NCBI GenBank assembly: GCA_016584305.1
Contig: JACEEZ010022898.1
Coordinates: 59,967-123,966, forward strand
DNA length: 64,000 nt
Source: Chionoecetes opilio
Taxonomy: Eukaryota; Arthropoda; Malacostraca; Decapoda; Majidae
Reading direction: 5' to 3'
The notes beneath the pieces were generated by a model. That model did no database searches, was not told the DNA's origin, and was given only the letters and a program-made list of their open reading frames with translations. Positions 55,897 to 64,000 of the stretch are shown piece after piece (positions within the stretch are counted from its first letter, which is position 1; the number at the start of each line of letters is the position of its first letter). The position numbers were made by a program, and so were the translations under genes.

Positions 55897-56819
55897 GGAT
55901 GCTGGAGTCCTTCAAGAATCTGCTATAATTCACTCTACATCATCCCTAACACCCACCCACATCCCACAACACCCACTCCTGTTCCCACCCACATCCCCAC
56001 TTCCAACACCCATTCCCTTCCCCCACCCACATCCCCCAACACCCACCTCCGTTCCCAGTTTTCCCACCCACATCTCCACTTCTAACACCCATCCCCTTCC
56101 CCCACCACCAACATCACCCCCTTCCCCCACCAACAACATCCATCCCCTTCCCCCACCACCAACATCCACCCTCTTCCCGCACCACCAACATCCATCCTCT
56201 TCCCCCACCACCAACATCCCCCCACTTCCCCCACCACTAACTCGCATCCCCTTCCCTCACCACCAACACCCACTCCCTTCCCCTACCACTAACAACCATC
56301 CCCTTCCTCCACTACTAACACCCATCCCCTTCCCCCACCACCAACACCCACCCCCGTTTCCCTACCTTCACCCCAACGCACCAACGTCCGTCCGACGCAC
56401 CAACATTTTTTACACATTTCTCGCCTATTGGTCTGATACGTGTACAAACTTCTCTGGAAAGGCACAGCTTTCTTGCTGCACCCATTAAGGATGCATGTGT
56501 ATATCATATCGGAAAAAAAATCTATCAGAAACACCCAAAATTCTTCAAGTACTATGTTTATTGCCTAGGTTTACATGTATTTCTATAAGCGCGGGAGGGA
56601 GGAAGCGCCTGGAATGACGTCACCGAGCCATGGTGCCGTCGTCTGCCAGTTGCCAGCAGCGTTTTCGAAGCTCGGGGAATTTACAGATTTTGATTGCGGA
56701 TTTAAAAAAAAAACGGCTGACTGGATGCAAAAAGTGACAACATATTGTTGATACACTCGATAATGGCTATACTATAACTACATAAAATCAGGAATGATGA
56801 AATGGTCTGGACGATTACT
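55579..56819. mobile_element. TTAA fold-back element 2 (block B)
   Basis: Counterpart of 45808-47027. Here the junction reads a clean GATTACTTTAAAGTAATC. The GA tract (about 55779-55890) and C-rich array (55945-56360) differ in length from block A. Confidence 0.8.
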
Positions 56820-57259
56820 TTAAGTGAACCTCCAGAGTCCAGAGCTTACCATCAGAGCCCAGTGATATTGCCTACAGCAGGGCTTCTCAACCTTTTTAAT
56901 CTTATGTACCCCTTGAGGTCTTTCAGTATTGGTCACGTACCCCTTACTCAGAATGCAACATCAAGAAGGGTAAAAAGAAATACATGGTTTATGAACTTGG
57001 TTTATAAAGTTTAAATTGTGTTATACATGTAGAGCAGGCATACTTTTTCAATCAATGTGACTATGTCACTATGAGCAATACATTTACTAAAATATAAACA
57101 CAGCAGACAGCTTTCAATCATTGTGACAGTGAACTTGCAGAACTTGCATATATAGTTGCAGCTTGTAACTAGTAACGGTGATAGGTAAGTCACCGTGTGT
57201 GTGAATAACATAAAAAATAATAAAATAGAACTAAAGCAGACACATTTTTCCATTAACTG

Positions 57260-57660
57260 TGAATATGAGCTAGTGGTGCTATTTACAGCTTATAACTAGT
57301 TACTCATGGGGAAATGACTGTGTGCGTGACTAACGTCACTAGCATGAAAAAAAGAAAAAGAACTAAAGTAGGCATTGTGTTCCACTGACTGTGAACTAGT
57401 GCTGATTGTTAAGCCTCACAAATATGTATTAGTAACTAGTTACTTACTCACATACAGGGAAGTCACTGTGTGTGATAAGCATAAAAAAAACTCAAATAGA
57501 ACCTAAAGTAAACGTATTTTCAAATCGGTATGACTGTGAGCTAGTGCTACCAATAACTAGTTACTTGTAGCTAGTGTTACTTGTAACTAGTTACTTGTAG
57601 CTAGTGTTACTAGTTACTCACTCATAGAGAAGTCACTGTGTATGACTTGCATGAAAATAT
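57260..57660. repeat. Subterminal TAACTAGTTACT repeats of the hAT element (block B)
   Basis: Counterpart of 47470-47870, dense (T/G)TAACTAGTTACT motifs. Confidence 0.65.
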
Positions 57661-57668
57661 ATAATCAT

Positions 57669-59037
57669 TCAGTGAGATGGTTGGGCCTGTTTCTTTGTTA
57701 CCAACAAGTCAATCCTCGGCACAGTCTTTGAAAGAGCCACTCTTATGTCGTCTTTGACTGCCAGACGTGAACGTAACTTGTTTTTAATCAAGCACAGTGC
57801 TGAGAATCCCTGCTCACAGCGGTATGTAAAAGGAAACATCAGGAGGTTCCGTAGACATTTCTTTGCTAAAGTAGGGTAAGAACTCGCCATTGTTGACCAG
57901 AATCTTGTCAATGACAAACTATCGAAAGAATCTTTTGCAGTTGAGTCATTGACAATGTCAACGAATTCGTCTTGTAATTCATCTGGAAGTGATCTAGAGT
58001 CCATCTTCAATGGATTTCGAATGAGTTGGCAATCTAAGTCTGTGTGATATCAGGAAAATAGTTATCCAACTCTTGACTGAGAGAAACCAAGTGCTTCTGA
58101 ATGAGAACACTGACCTCATCCACATCATCTTTACACAGAGCTGACAAGCTGTCACTCATATTCTCAAAAACGTCATACCAACCCGCTTGGACTTTTTCTT
58201 GCCAAAGTTTGAGTTTCATTTGAAAAGCTCGCAGCTTGTCGACAAAATCAATCACAGTTGCTGAGTAACCTTGAAGTGATCTGTTGACTGCGTTGATGCG
58301 AGAAAATATATCATTGAGATAAGCCAGCTTCGTGACCATCTGTTATCTGACAGCTTGTTGACAAACTTCTTTGTTTTTTCTTTCTCCTTCCTGTCAAAGA
58401 ATTCTTTCAGCTCCTCCTTTGATGTCGCAACTCGAGCCACTACGTTACCCCTCGATAGCCATCTTACTTCTGTATGAAAAAGGAGTGACTCTTCCTCAGC
58501 ATTAAGTTCCTGACTCAAAAGACGCATCCTTGTGTTCAACGGACTGTTTTCAATAAAGTTGACCATGGCTGCTACATCGTCAAGTATGGTTTTGAGGTCT
58601 GGAGGTAAGGTCTTCACAGCTAATGCGTAGCGGTGAATCATACAATGCATCTTGCTTGCGTTGGGGTTGGCTGATTTCACCCTTGCTTGGAATTCAGACC
58701 GACAGCCTATCATTGCAGGGGCACCATCTGTTGTACATCTCACCATATTTGCCCAAGAAAGCCCTTCTTTTTCAAAAAAGCTGGACACAGCTTCAAAGAT
58801 GTCTGCTCCCGTCGTTGTAGATTCCAGAGGGTGACAAAATAAAAACTCTTCTTTAAAGTCTGAGTCTTTTATATACCTCGTGTAGGCAAGCAGCTGGGCA
58901 CAAGATGATATGTCAGTTGATTCATCAAGTTGAATTGCAAATATGCCTAGAGGAGCTTCCTTGATTTCCGCAATAACTTGATGCTTGATATCTTCTGATA
59001 AGTCGCATATTCTTCGATGCACAGTATCATTTGACAA
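57669..59037 (-). pseudogene. hAT transposase catalytic and dimerisation region
   Basis: Reading down from 59037: SNDTVHRRICDLSEDI, then FAIQLDESTDISSCAQLLAY (first catalytic Asp region), TTDGAPAMIGCRSEFQ with MHCMIHRYALAVKTLP (second block), and FHTEVRWLSRGNV (the conserved W and R region). A frameshift follows near NKLSD (58350). The frame resumes MVTKLAYLNDIFSRIN to DITQT, then TAG, then another shift. The hATC-type dimerisation region TRFWSTMASSYPTLA ... FSALCLIKNKLRSRL runs to the stop at 57669. Two shifts and a stop make it dead. Confidence 0.9.
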
Positions 59038-59370
59038 TAGTGCGGCAGCCACCAGGCTCAACCTTGTTTTAGGATCTTAAGTTTTTTTTCAGTGAATTTT
59101 GTTTGCCCATATATCCAGTTTGAAAAATATCTTGGTTGGCTCGCTGTCAACCTTGGGGAATTTGAGATAATTAGCATAAAACAAAATGGCCACCAAGGAA
59201 ATATCAAAATACATAATATACCATAATTCCCTTACAAATTGACACAACCGGTCAACCAATACATGGATTCCAGGGTACTTTGACCCAGAAAATTCATTTC
59301 TGGTATTTTCGTATCGAAAATGACCACCATTTTCAAAATGGCTGCCTTTTTTTTTTTTGTGTGTGAATTT
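59038..59370. repeat. Left terminal inverted repeat of the nested element
   Basis: Matches 61483-61813 in reverse complement, with point differences and a larger difference at 15-30 bp from the end. It contains AAAATGGCC(A/G)CC motifs that repeat within each arm. Confidence 0.85.
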
Positions 59371-59500
59371 TTATACTTATACTAGTATATAAGAATATTA
59401 CTTGTTCAACATGAAAGTAATAAAGATTGACAGTTTTTTTTGTCAGATCGTTTTGAGTCCTCAATTTCTTATGGGCATAAATGCATAATTCTTGAGGTAA

Positions 59501-60749
59501 TTAGTAATCATCCTCATCATCCTCATCAACTGCTGTTCGTGTTTGATCATTGCAACATTCAATGGAGGATTGACAAGCACAAAACATTGTGCATGGTAGC
59601 CTCGACTTGTTACATGCGCATCTTGAGGACTTACATGGCTGTTTACTTGAACATGTGCATCTTATCAACTTTAGTATATGATTCGGTGCTAGCTGAACAT
59701 TGGCAGGGACTGTTGTAGGCAGCAGTGACTTTGTTCTGCTTTCTTTGATCCATCCATAACTTGTGGGTTCCAAATCTGGTGGATCTAGTTGCAGGGCATT
59801 CTTCCATATGCATGTTTGCAGATGAGCCCCTTGACATTCTCAATGAAGGCCTCTGTAGTAGGTGGAAGAGAACATAACTTGGGAGTAGCTGTTGCTCCCG
59901 ACTTCCCCGTTCTTGAAGTCCATACACTTACTCTGGCCTCAGACATAGAATTGGCCTTTGATTGTCCATAACAGGAAGCTATGAATTTTGTTGCCTGTTC
60001 CAACACCTCAGGCCAGTTAGCCTCAGCATTACCTATCATATCCAGATTCAGACCTGTTTTCAGTACTTTCAACATCTTTCTTTTTCCTATATCAAAACAT
60101 GCTGCCACTGTATCACATCCAGTAAGAGCATGACCTGCCAATATTGCTGGAATTATGTTCTGATGTTTCTTTACAGTGGCCTGGATATCAACAACAGTTC
60201 TCTCTTTTACAGGTGATTCCATAAACATTGGTGTTTGTATGCCTTGTTCCAGGTAATGCTAAATAAGTAGTGCATAAACATCTGCATCATCTGCAAGAAC
60301 AGTGACAGGTTGCTGCTGAGCTACAGCAACTGCTATAGCCTGCTGCACAATGATGTTATCAGCTTCTTCATGAGTGGTTGCCATGTCAGCTCTTTCTACA
60401 ATTGTACCACTGGAACTTACTTCTACAGGTGTTTTGTCAGTTGTTCAGAACGTCTTGCTCGTTTTCTAGGTGCAGCATCTGCTTCTTCTTCATCTTCCTT
60501 TTGGCCTTTCAGGGCTCTTTGAACCTCTTTTGGATGAACGTATTTATTCACACATGAGCTATGGACCTTCAAACTCAGATCCTTGTCATTATCATATTGC
60601 AACTGCAGTTTCTGATGGATTTCATCTTTGTATATTTTACTGCATCTTATGATATTTTCTATCATCTTAGCTTTAGCATTTATCAAGACTTCTTTATTCT
60701 TCGAATCTGTGCATTTAAACTTCCAAGCAAAATAGCATTCTTCCTCCAT
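59501..60749 (-). pseudogene. PIN/XPG-nuclease-like protein with HALTGCDT motif and C-terminal Cys cluster, broken
   Basis: Read from ATG at 60749. The N-terminal 100 codons (AKAKMIENIIRCSKIYKDEI, KVHSSCVNKYVHP, then an acidic and basic tract PRKRARRSEQ) resemble the start of large metazoan TE-associated proteins. After a frame change comes THEEADNIIVQQAI and VLADDADVYALLI, the acidic E-A-D and D-D-x-D pattern of PIN/FEN1-like nucleases. An in-frame TAG follows, then IIPAILAGHALTGCDTVAAC. A one-base shift near 59836 separates SLPPTTEAFIENVK from IWKNALQLDP. The end is CTCSSKQPCKSSRCACNK plus a second Cys run. About 400 codons against roughly 1000 in relatives implies an internal deletion. The nuclease role is inferred. 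Confidence 0.65.
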
Positions 60750-61482
60750 ACTGGCTTTGCTTCATATACATGTATACTTCAATTGTAAATTGTAAACTGT
60801 AGCAATAACTTACACTAGTACCAATCTAACACTTAGAACATTGGTCTCTGTTAGAGGCCGAGGGTTTATCCTTTTACCACCTTTAACAGTTTGCACTTTC
60901 ATGTATGGGATACAACTAGGCTCACATAGTTTATGTACTACTACTAGCCCGATCGTTCATCCAGTGCCATTTAAGTCCCGTGCGATCTGTACACCATCCG
61001 AATGAATTAAGCCCCTTCATTCTTGGCTCAGCTCTCCCGCGTTGGCACACCCTGTCTATTCAGGTACGGTTATCTAACTTCAATGGGGCAAATTAGATAA
61101 CATTTGGGACACTAAGTTACATCTTAGCTGACACTGAACCCCATGCTGGGTTTCACAGCAGTGAAGTCACCAGTGTGCCCTGGTAGTGCAAGGACATTCA
61201 CTCCTTTATGATAAACAATAAACAGAAATAAAAAGCCACACAACAAATGGGTGTGAGGATTACGGGGAAACAAACACGTGAGGATCAATCACCTATACAT
61301 ATCTGATGTGAATATAGCATGTTCAGGCATCCCTAGTTTTCAACAGTTTCTATAAAAAACTATACACACTGCACCTTCAGATAATTTCATGAGTAAATGT
61401 ACAAAATAGTAAAATCTACTAGTAAATTAACAAAGTGTACGAATCATACATACGTCAAAATTACGATTTGTACACTTCAATT
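60750..61482. other. Non-coding interior of the nested element
   Basis: Upstream of the broken gene. No coding sequence recognised; it could hold the promoter of the element. Some TGGGGC and CCTGG segments, no clear motif. Confidence 0.4.
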
Positions 61483-61813
61483 TCTTATTTGTTGGGCAGC
61501 CATTTTGAAAACGGTGGCCATTTTGAATTTGAAAATACCAGAAATAGATTTTTTGGATTAAAATACCCTGGAATTCATGTATTGGTTGACCCTCTGTGTG
61601 GATTTTCAAGGGATGTATGGTATTTTATGTATTTTGATATAATTTTGGCGGCCATTTTATTTTATGCTTATTATCTCAAACTGCCCAAGGCTGATAGCGA
61701 GCCAAAATATATATTTTTCAAACCGGATATGTTGGCAAACAAAATCCACTGAAAAAAAACTTAAGACCCGAAAACAAGGTTATAAGAAAAATGTACTTTT
61801 GGCTGCCGGACTA
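61483..61813. repeat. Right terminal inverted repeat of the nested element
   Basis: Partner of 59038-59370. An outer segment AAAAGTACATTTTTCTTAT near the end replaces the left arm's shorter CACCAGGCTC. Confidence 0.85.
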
Positions 61814-62212
61814 CAATGGCAAAGTGTTCAACTTCTGTGCCGCATTCTCCCCGAAGAAGCAACCAACAATATCTTTGCAGCATGGCAAGACAAAAGTTTC
61901 AGCTATTGTGTGGGGCTTTTTATCTTGTGCAATTTTCAGGGCAACCATAAACGAGGCACGGAGGCTAGCTTCATTTTGTTTATGTACCTGCCTGCTATGA
62001 TCAAGTCGGATACGCTTGAGAGCAAGTGCCTTCCTCTCAAAATAGGACGGGTCTTTATCAGAAAGTTCAGGATGACAGCTGGAAAAATGTCGCTTGAGGA
62101 GGCTAGGTTTCATGGATCCTTCTGAAAGAACTTTATGACAGATCACACATTGTGGCAAATCCTTGCCTTGCTTGTTCAGAGCTGTGAAGCCAAACTTGAT
62201 ATAGGTTTGCAT
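61814..62212 (-). pseudogene. hAT transposase N-terminal part with BED zinc finger
   Basis: Starts with ATG at 62212. The BED finger is CVICHKVLSEGSMKPSLLKRHFSSCH in outline: C-x2-C at the start, H-x4-5-H at the end. It continues SYFERKALALKRIRLDHS and ETFVLPCCKDIVGCFFGEN, characteristic of ZBED5-like hAT proteins, and stops being hAT at LNTLPL where the nested element enters. The missing continuation, SNDTVHRRICD, begins on the other side at 59037, and joining the two sides at the duplicated ACAAT restores the frame. Confidence 0.88.
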
Positions 62213-62311
62213 TTATTCAAAACCGAAGTCTTTTTAGAAACCTGTCACGTACCCCCAAAATTCCTCTCACGTACCCCTGGGGGTACGCGTACCCCAGGTT
62301 GAGAACCCCTG

Positions 62312-62355
62312 GCCTACAGGCTCAGTATAGGCTAACAAAAAAAGAAAAAAAAATG
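62312..62355 (+). mobile_element. 3' tail of the interrupted SINE
   Basis: GCCTACAGGCTCAGTATAGG then an A-rich tail, matching the SINE end at 28074-28129 (CTGCCTACAGGCGCTATAG). It is the far side of the hAT insertion. Confidence 0.75.
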
Positions 62356-62493
62356 TACCTTCTAACCCTGTGATCATAATCTACAACCGTCTTATTATTT
62401 ACAAAGCTAGGCACACACTCAACACCTGTGCATTGCCCTGTATAGTACTATCTACTGAGTAGTAAGAGTGAATATAAAAGCTTCGTTAAGCAT

Positions 62494-62820
<327 letters not shown>

Positions 62821-63116
62821 TTGATATTTTTTTTATTGGCCTTAATGTTTTACAAGTTATTATACATGTAGAGAAAATGTCAAAGCCTTTGTTCATTGAG
62901 TCGTAACTCTTTTAAGGACTTTATGCTAATACTAGCCGCAAAGCCGCCCTCCGGGCGGACTTTTTGGCTAGCTCCTGCGGAGAGCTATTGGTGGGCCTTC
63001 GGTCCACCATCTGTGTTTGGTGGGCCGAAGGCCCACCAAACACAGACTCTCCAGATAGCCCCTTCTAACTTTCCTGAAATCATGGATGTAGAAATGTATG
63101 TATTAACGCCAACCCA

Positions 63117-63510
63117 TTCACATCACCCCCAACCCATTCACTCACCCATTACCCATCACCCCCACCCATTCACTCACCCATTACCCATCACCCCCCACCC
63201 ATTCACTCACCCATTACCCATCACCACACACCCATTCACTCACCCATTACCCATCACCCCCCACCTATTCCCTCACCCATCACCCATCACCCCCACCCAT
63301 TCACTCACCCATTACCCATCACCCTCCACCCATTCACTGACCCATTACCCATCAACACACACCCATTCACTCACCCATTACCCATCACCCCCCACCTATT
63401 CCCTCACCCATCACCCATCACCCCACCCCCCATTCACTCCCCCATCACCCCACACCCATTACCCATCACCCCACCCATTCAGTCACCCATTACCCATCAC
63501 CCTACATCAA
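63117..63510. repeat. Helitron minisatellite, copy 2
   Basis: About thirteen units of CACCCATTCACTCACCCAT/TACCCATCACC type, including a roughly 150-bp block of units that recurs (ACACACC spacer, then CTATTCCCTC variant) at 63230-63275 and 63355-63410. The 220-codon frame across it is repeat translation. Confidence 0.9.
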
Positions 63511-63689
63511 GTTTTCCTCAATTCTGGCAACCCACTTTTTTTTCACAATTCTCGCTAATAGGCTACTAAAAATAAAATAAAAAAAGTGATCGGATCATCT
63601 CATAAGTGTGCTTAAAACCTTCCCCTGGTCAAGCCGGTTCCAAAACTGTGCCATATGAGGGGATTCCGCCACAGGGGGCGGAACCTATA

Positions 63690-63691
<2 letters not shown>

Positions 63692-63747
<56 letters not shown>
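63692..63747. repeat. (CA)n microsatellite in Helitron copy 2
   Basis: Uninterrupted CA repeat replacing the short GTGTGT tract at the same place in copy 1 (28471-28482, opposite strand). Confidence 0.95.
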
Positions 63748-63748
<1 letters not shown>

Positions 63749-63781
63749 AGACAGACACACTTTCGCTTATATTATTATAGA

Positions 63782-64000
63782 TAAGAGGTCAGCAGATGTA
63801 GCGTGTATGACGGGCTAATGCTAATTTACATTTGAAAAAGAAAAAGAAATTAATTAATTAATATTCCCTACTGAATATACTACTTAATTTCATCAATTAG
63901 ATTAAATTATGTTAACAAATATATTCATAATATACCAAACAAACATTCGTAATATAAAAGTACTCTAATAAAAGTACTGCCTAACGAAAAAAAAAAAAAA
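63782..64000. other. AT-rich end of window, nothing recognised
   Basis: No gene or element could be supported. Ends in a poly-A run. Confidence 0.4.

Larger units (their letters stand above)
49258..59040. repeat. Block B of the ~9.8-kb near-identical direct duplication
   Basis: Starts with a noisy version of 39479-39540 and then follows block A closely. It continues past block A's end into sequence (59038 onward) absent from block A, as expected if block A ended at a contig edge. Confidence 0.93.
59038..61813 (-). mobile_element. Long-TIR DNA transposon with PIN/XPG-like gene; possible Academ (AcademX-like)
   Basis: Termini TAGTGCGGCAGCC and GGCTGCCGGACTA open inverted repeats of about 330 bp with shared internal blocks (AACCTTGTTTT, CTTAAGTTTTTTTTCAGTG, ATTTTGTTTGCC, TTTCTGGTATTTTC, TTTTCAAAATGGCTGCC). 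The host hAT gene gives an exact reference. The target duplication is ACAAT (5 bp) if the ends are AGT...ACT, or CAA (3 bp) if they are TAGT...ACTA. The single gene inside is of the HALTGCDT PIN/XPG-like family. Academ elements are reported to carry XPG-type nucleases and 3-4-bp duplications, hence the tentative name. It is too short to be complete. Confidence 0.75.
56878..62311 (-). mobile_element. Complete Buster-like hAT transposon split by a nested element
   Basis: Ends CAGGGCTTCTCAACC and GGTTGAGAACCCCTG are inverted and flanked by a perfect 8-bp duplication GCCTACAG (56870-56877 and 62312-62319). A central TA in the duplication matches the nnnTAnnn preference described for the Buster branch of hAT. 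The transposase lies on the minus strand; its two parts flank a 2.8-kb insertion at 59038-61813. Without that insertion the element is about 2.65 kb. Confidence 0.92.
62932..63781 (-). mobile_element. Non-autonomous Helitron with internal minisatellite (copy 2)
   Basis: On the minus strand it starts TCTATAATAATATAAGCG after A and ends GCGGCTAG before T, as at 28448-29107. The hairpin GCCGCCCTCCGGGCGG and the palindrome around GGTGGGCCGAAGGCCCACC are conserved. It differs by a (CA)n tract of about 55 bp near the 5' end and a longer minisatellite. Confidence 0.85.

Noticed and set aside
59075..61774. piggyBac-type insertion bounded by TTAA at the CTTAAG sites
   Set aside because: TTAA occurs at both inner positions, but the inverted repeats extend about 35-40 bp further out to TAGT...ACTA, and the hAT frame is restored only by cutting at the outer ends with ACAAT duplicated.
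62896..63558. 220-codon His/Pro/Thr-rich frame as a secreted repeat protein
   Set aside because: It spans a Helitron terminus and its minisatellite, and the same frame in copy 1 differs in length. No start context, signal peptide or splice support.

Overview
This is a eukaryotic window with an intron-bearing gene, almost certainly from an arthropod and most likely a decapod crustacean. That inference rests on many GA/CT/CA microsatellites, degenerate TTAGG-type arrays, tRNA-derived SINEs, RTE-type endonuclease/reverse transcriptase LINEs and dense hAT elements. No bacterial, organellar, rRNA or functional tRNA gene was seen. Only one host gene looks intact: a complete eight-coding-exon zeta-crystallin/quinone oxidoreductase (CRYZ-like) gene on the + strand at 17704-22035, encoding 330 residues. 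Almost everything else is transposable element, element pseudogene or satellite.

Layout. 1-3700 is homopolymer-ridden sequence of doubtful quality with nothing recognisable. 3869-5994 holds two hAT-type non-autonomous elements. 6543-13702 is a TTAA-flanked element whose 5' part is a ~790-bp hairpin; a non-autonomous LTR retrotransposon with 1.8-kb LTRs (8166-13638, TSD CTCG) sits inside it. 14895-15545 is an element with CGACCCA subterminal repeats and a TTAGG-like core. 17238-17530 is a SINE with a perfect 10-bp TSD just upstream of CRYZ. 22559-24326 is a 5'-truncated RTE LINE. 24592-25946 is a hAT relic. 26655-27500 is a LINE endonuclease relic containing a minisatellite that grew out of its coding sequence. 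27780-28129 is another SINE. 28244-33013 is a hAT element with a Helitron, a hAT MITE and a nearly full-length RTE nested in it. 33020-39480 is a mosaic of fold-back elements, a LINE 3' end and TTAGG-like repeats.

39479-49256 and 49258-59040 are near-identical ~9.8-kb blocks in direct orientation, separated by the only N in the window (49257). Sequence on both sides of the N looks like noisy read-end versions of the other block. I therefore think two overlapping contigs were joined instead of merged, and the duplication is probably an assembly artefact.

The block and its right flank (to about 62340) form a nested stack in one SINE. The SINE is interrupted by a MULE-type MITE (9-bp TSD), a CACTG-ended 2-kb element (8-bp TSD), two tail-to-tail TTAA elements and a Buster-like hAT (8-bp TSD GCCTACAG). 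The hAT transposase gene is itself split by a 2.8-kb element with ~330-bp inverted repeats (59038-61813). That innermost element carries a broken gene of the metazoan PIN/XPG-nuclease-like family with the HALTGCDT motif and a C-terminal cysteine cluster. It may be an Academ-type (AcademX-like) transposon and is the most interesting object here. A second Helitron (62932-63781) closes the window.
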